NCBI GenBank assembly: GCA_946403085.1
Contig: CAMIYM010000003.1
Span: 124,001 to 188,000 of the forward strand
From: an uncultured Clostridia bacterium
Lineage (GTDB): Bacteria; Bacillota; Clostridia; Saccharofermentanales; Saccharofermentanaceae
DNA length: 64,000 bases
Direction of reading: 5' to 3'
Numbering within the stretch: position 1 is the first letter of the stretch; each line of letters opens with the position of its first letter. Shown here piece by piece: positions 63,636 through 64,000 of the stretch. Both the position numbers and the translations under genes were made by a program. Under the pieces are notes generated by a model. That model made no database searches and was not told the DNA's origin. It worked only from the letters and a program-made list of their open reading frames with translations.

Positions 63636-64000
63636 ATGATTATCGACAGAATCAAGCAGTTAAATACAAAATCCAAGATTATTATTTCTACTATTGCGGT
63701 AGCTGTTATTGCAGCTGCCGTTTTCTGTGTCGTTTTTTTCAGGAACGGTTACCTGGCAACCACGATGAGACTTCTCCGTGTCGAAGGAACGGTTAACATC
63801 GAAGATTCCAAAGGCAGTGTAAAACCTGTTTTGGATAATATACGTTTCCAGTCGGGAGATGCGCTTAATACGGGTGCAGACGGACTTGCATCCGTAGGTC
63901 TTGATGATAAGAAGATAATTACTCTTCAAAATGACAGCAGGGCGGAGTTCCAGAAGAACGGCAAGCACTTAGAACTTAAGCTTACAAAGGGTGCCGTTTT
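63636..64000 (+). CDS. FecR-domain protein, 3' end outside window
   Basis: The ATG at 63636 follows an AGGGGG site (an in-frame GTG lies directly before it). The frame stays open to the window end, giving about 121 residues. After a short basic N-terminus there is one membrane helix (about 14-36), then an external region that reads LLRVEGTVNIEDSKGSVKPV and FQSGDALNTGADGLASVGLDD, the FecR-domain pattern. FecR-like proteins can be anti-sigma factors or surface proteins with Ig-like tails. Possible promoter elements are TTGAAA (63564-63569) and TATTCT after 16 bases. Confidence 0.8.
   Translation, partial: MIIDRIKQLNTKSKIIISTIAVAVIAAAVFCVVFFRNGYLATTMRLLRVEGTVNIEDSKGSVKPVLDNIRFQSGDALNTGADGLASVGLDDKKIITLQNDSRAEFQKNGKHLELKLTKGAV

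Noticed and set aside
63563..63796. ORF starting just after the YhfC gene
   Set aside because: It overlaps the FecR-domain gene in another frame and has a low-complexity Cys/Tyr-rich product. The FecR frame has a signal anchor and domain match.

Overview
The window looks like chromosomal DNA of an anaerobic, low-to-mid GC member of the Clostridia (Bacillota). Indicators are strong AGGAGG-type ribosome binding sites, type III glutamine synthetase, a Bce-type peptide-resistance module, many lipoproteins, and a secreted GH9 cellulase with CBM3 modules. The cellulase suggests a plant-fibre habitat such as rumen or gut. The sequence alone does not fix the genus.

Layout. 1-4.8 kb: a nitrogenase-like operon, read D-like (truncated by the window edge), K-like, NifH-like, then a NifX-NifB-like radical SAM protein and a MORN-like repeat protein. 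4.8-7.7 kb: a TetR-controlled operon (SDR, stand-alone condensation-type acyltransferase, ABM-domain protein). 7.7-12.5 kb: two minus-strand genes, an OmpR-type two-component system and a polysaccharide deacetylase lipoprotein. 12.6-23.6 kb: nitrogen assimilation and CTP synthesis (LysR regulator, gltB, gltD, type III glnA, pyrG). 23.7-27.1 kb: a membrane-tethered ECF sigma factor and two DUF6273-like lipoproteins, bracketed by pyrG and a displaced copy of the pyrG 3' end. 27.1-27.5 kb: non-coding DNA rich in palindromes.

27.5-36.8 kb is a sulfur region: iscS-iscU; a transsulfuration-type PLP enzyme, cysteine synthase, metN, metI and an ECF S component; and metQ, an iron-type alcohol dehydrogenase and an AhpD-like protein. 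All three transcription units start from a promoter whose -35 box lies in the same element (AACCTA, nine bases starting TTGAC, TAGG). The last two also carry a short leader ORF with a Cys or Met-Cys codon run, followed by mutually exclusive antiterminator and terminator hairpins. This is the layout of ribosome-mediated attenuation. I consider these two related leaders, together with the shared operator and the nitrogenase-like operon, the most interesting content. A methylthio-alkane-reductase-like role feeding reduced sulfur into the Cys/Met genes would tie them together, but that link is inference.

36.8-44.5 kb: a structured leader, two large PAS/GGDEF/EAL proteins of cyclic-di-GMP signalling and a MutS-like ATPase. 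44.6-50.6 kb (minus strand): a SulP transporter, a three-gene operon with a DUF6765-like protein, and a zinc-ribbon/TPR membrane protein. 50.8-55 kb: the GH9 cellulase and a convergent NlpC/P60 lipoprotein. 55.1-61.1 kb: a GNAT-nitroreductase fusion, a second GNAT and a BceRSAB-type module. 61.1-64 kb: an intergenic repeat, a membrane protein, an XRE regulator, a YhfC-type intramembrane protease and the start of a FecR-domain protein cut by the window end. I found no tRNA, rRNA, CRISPR array, transposase or integrase.
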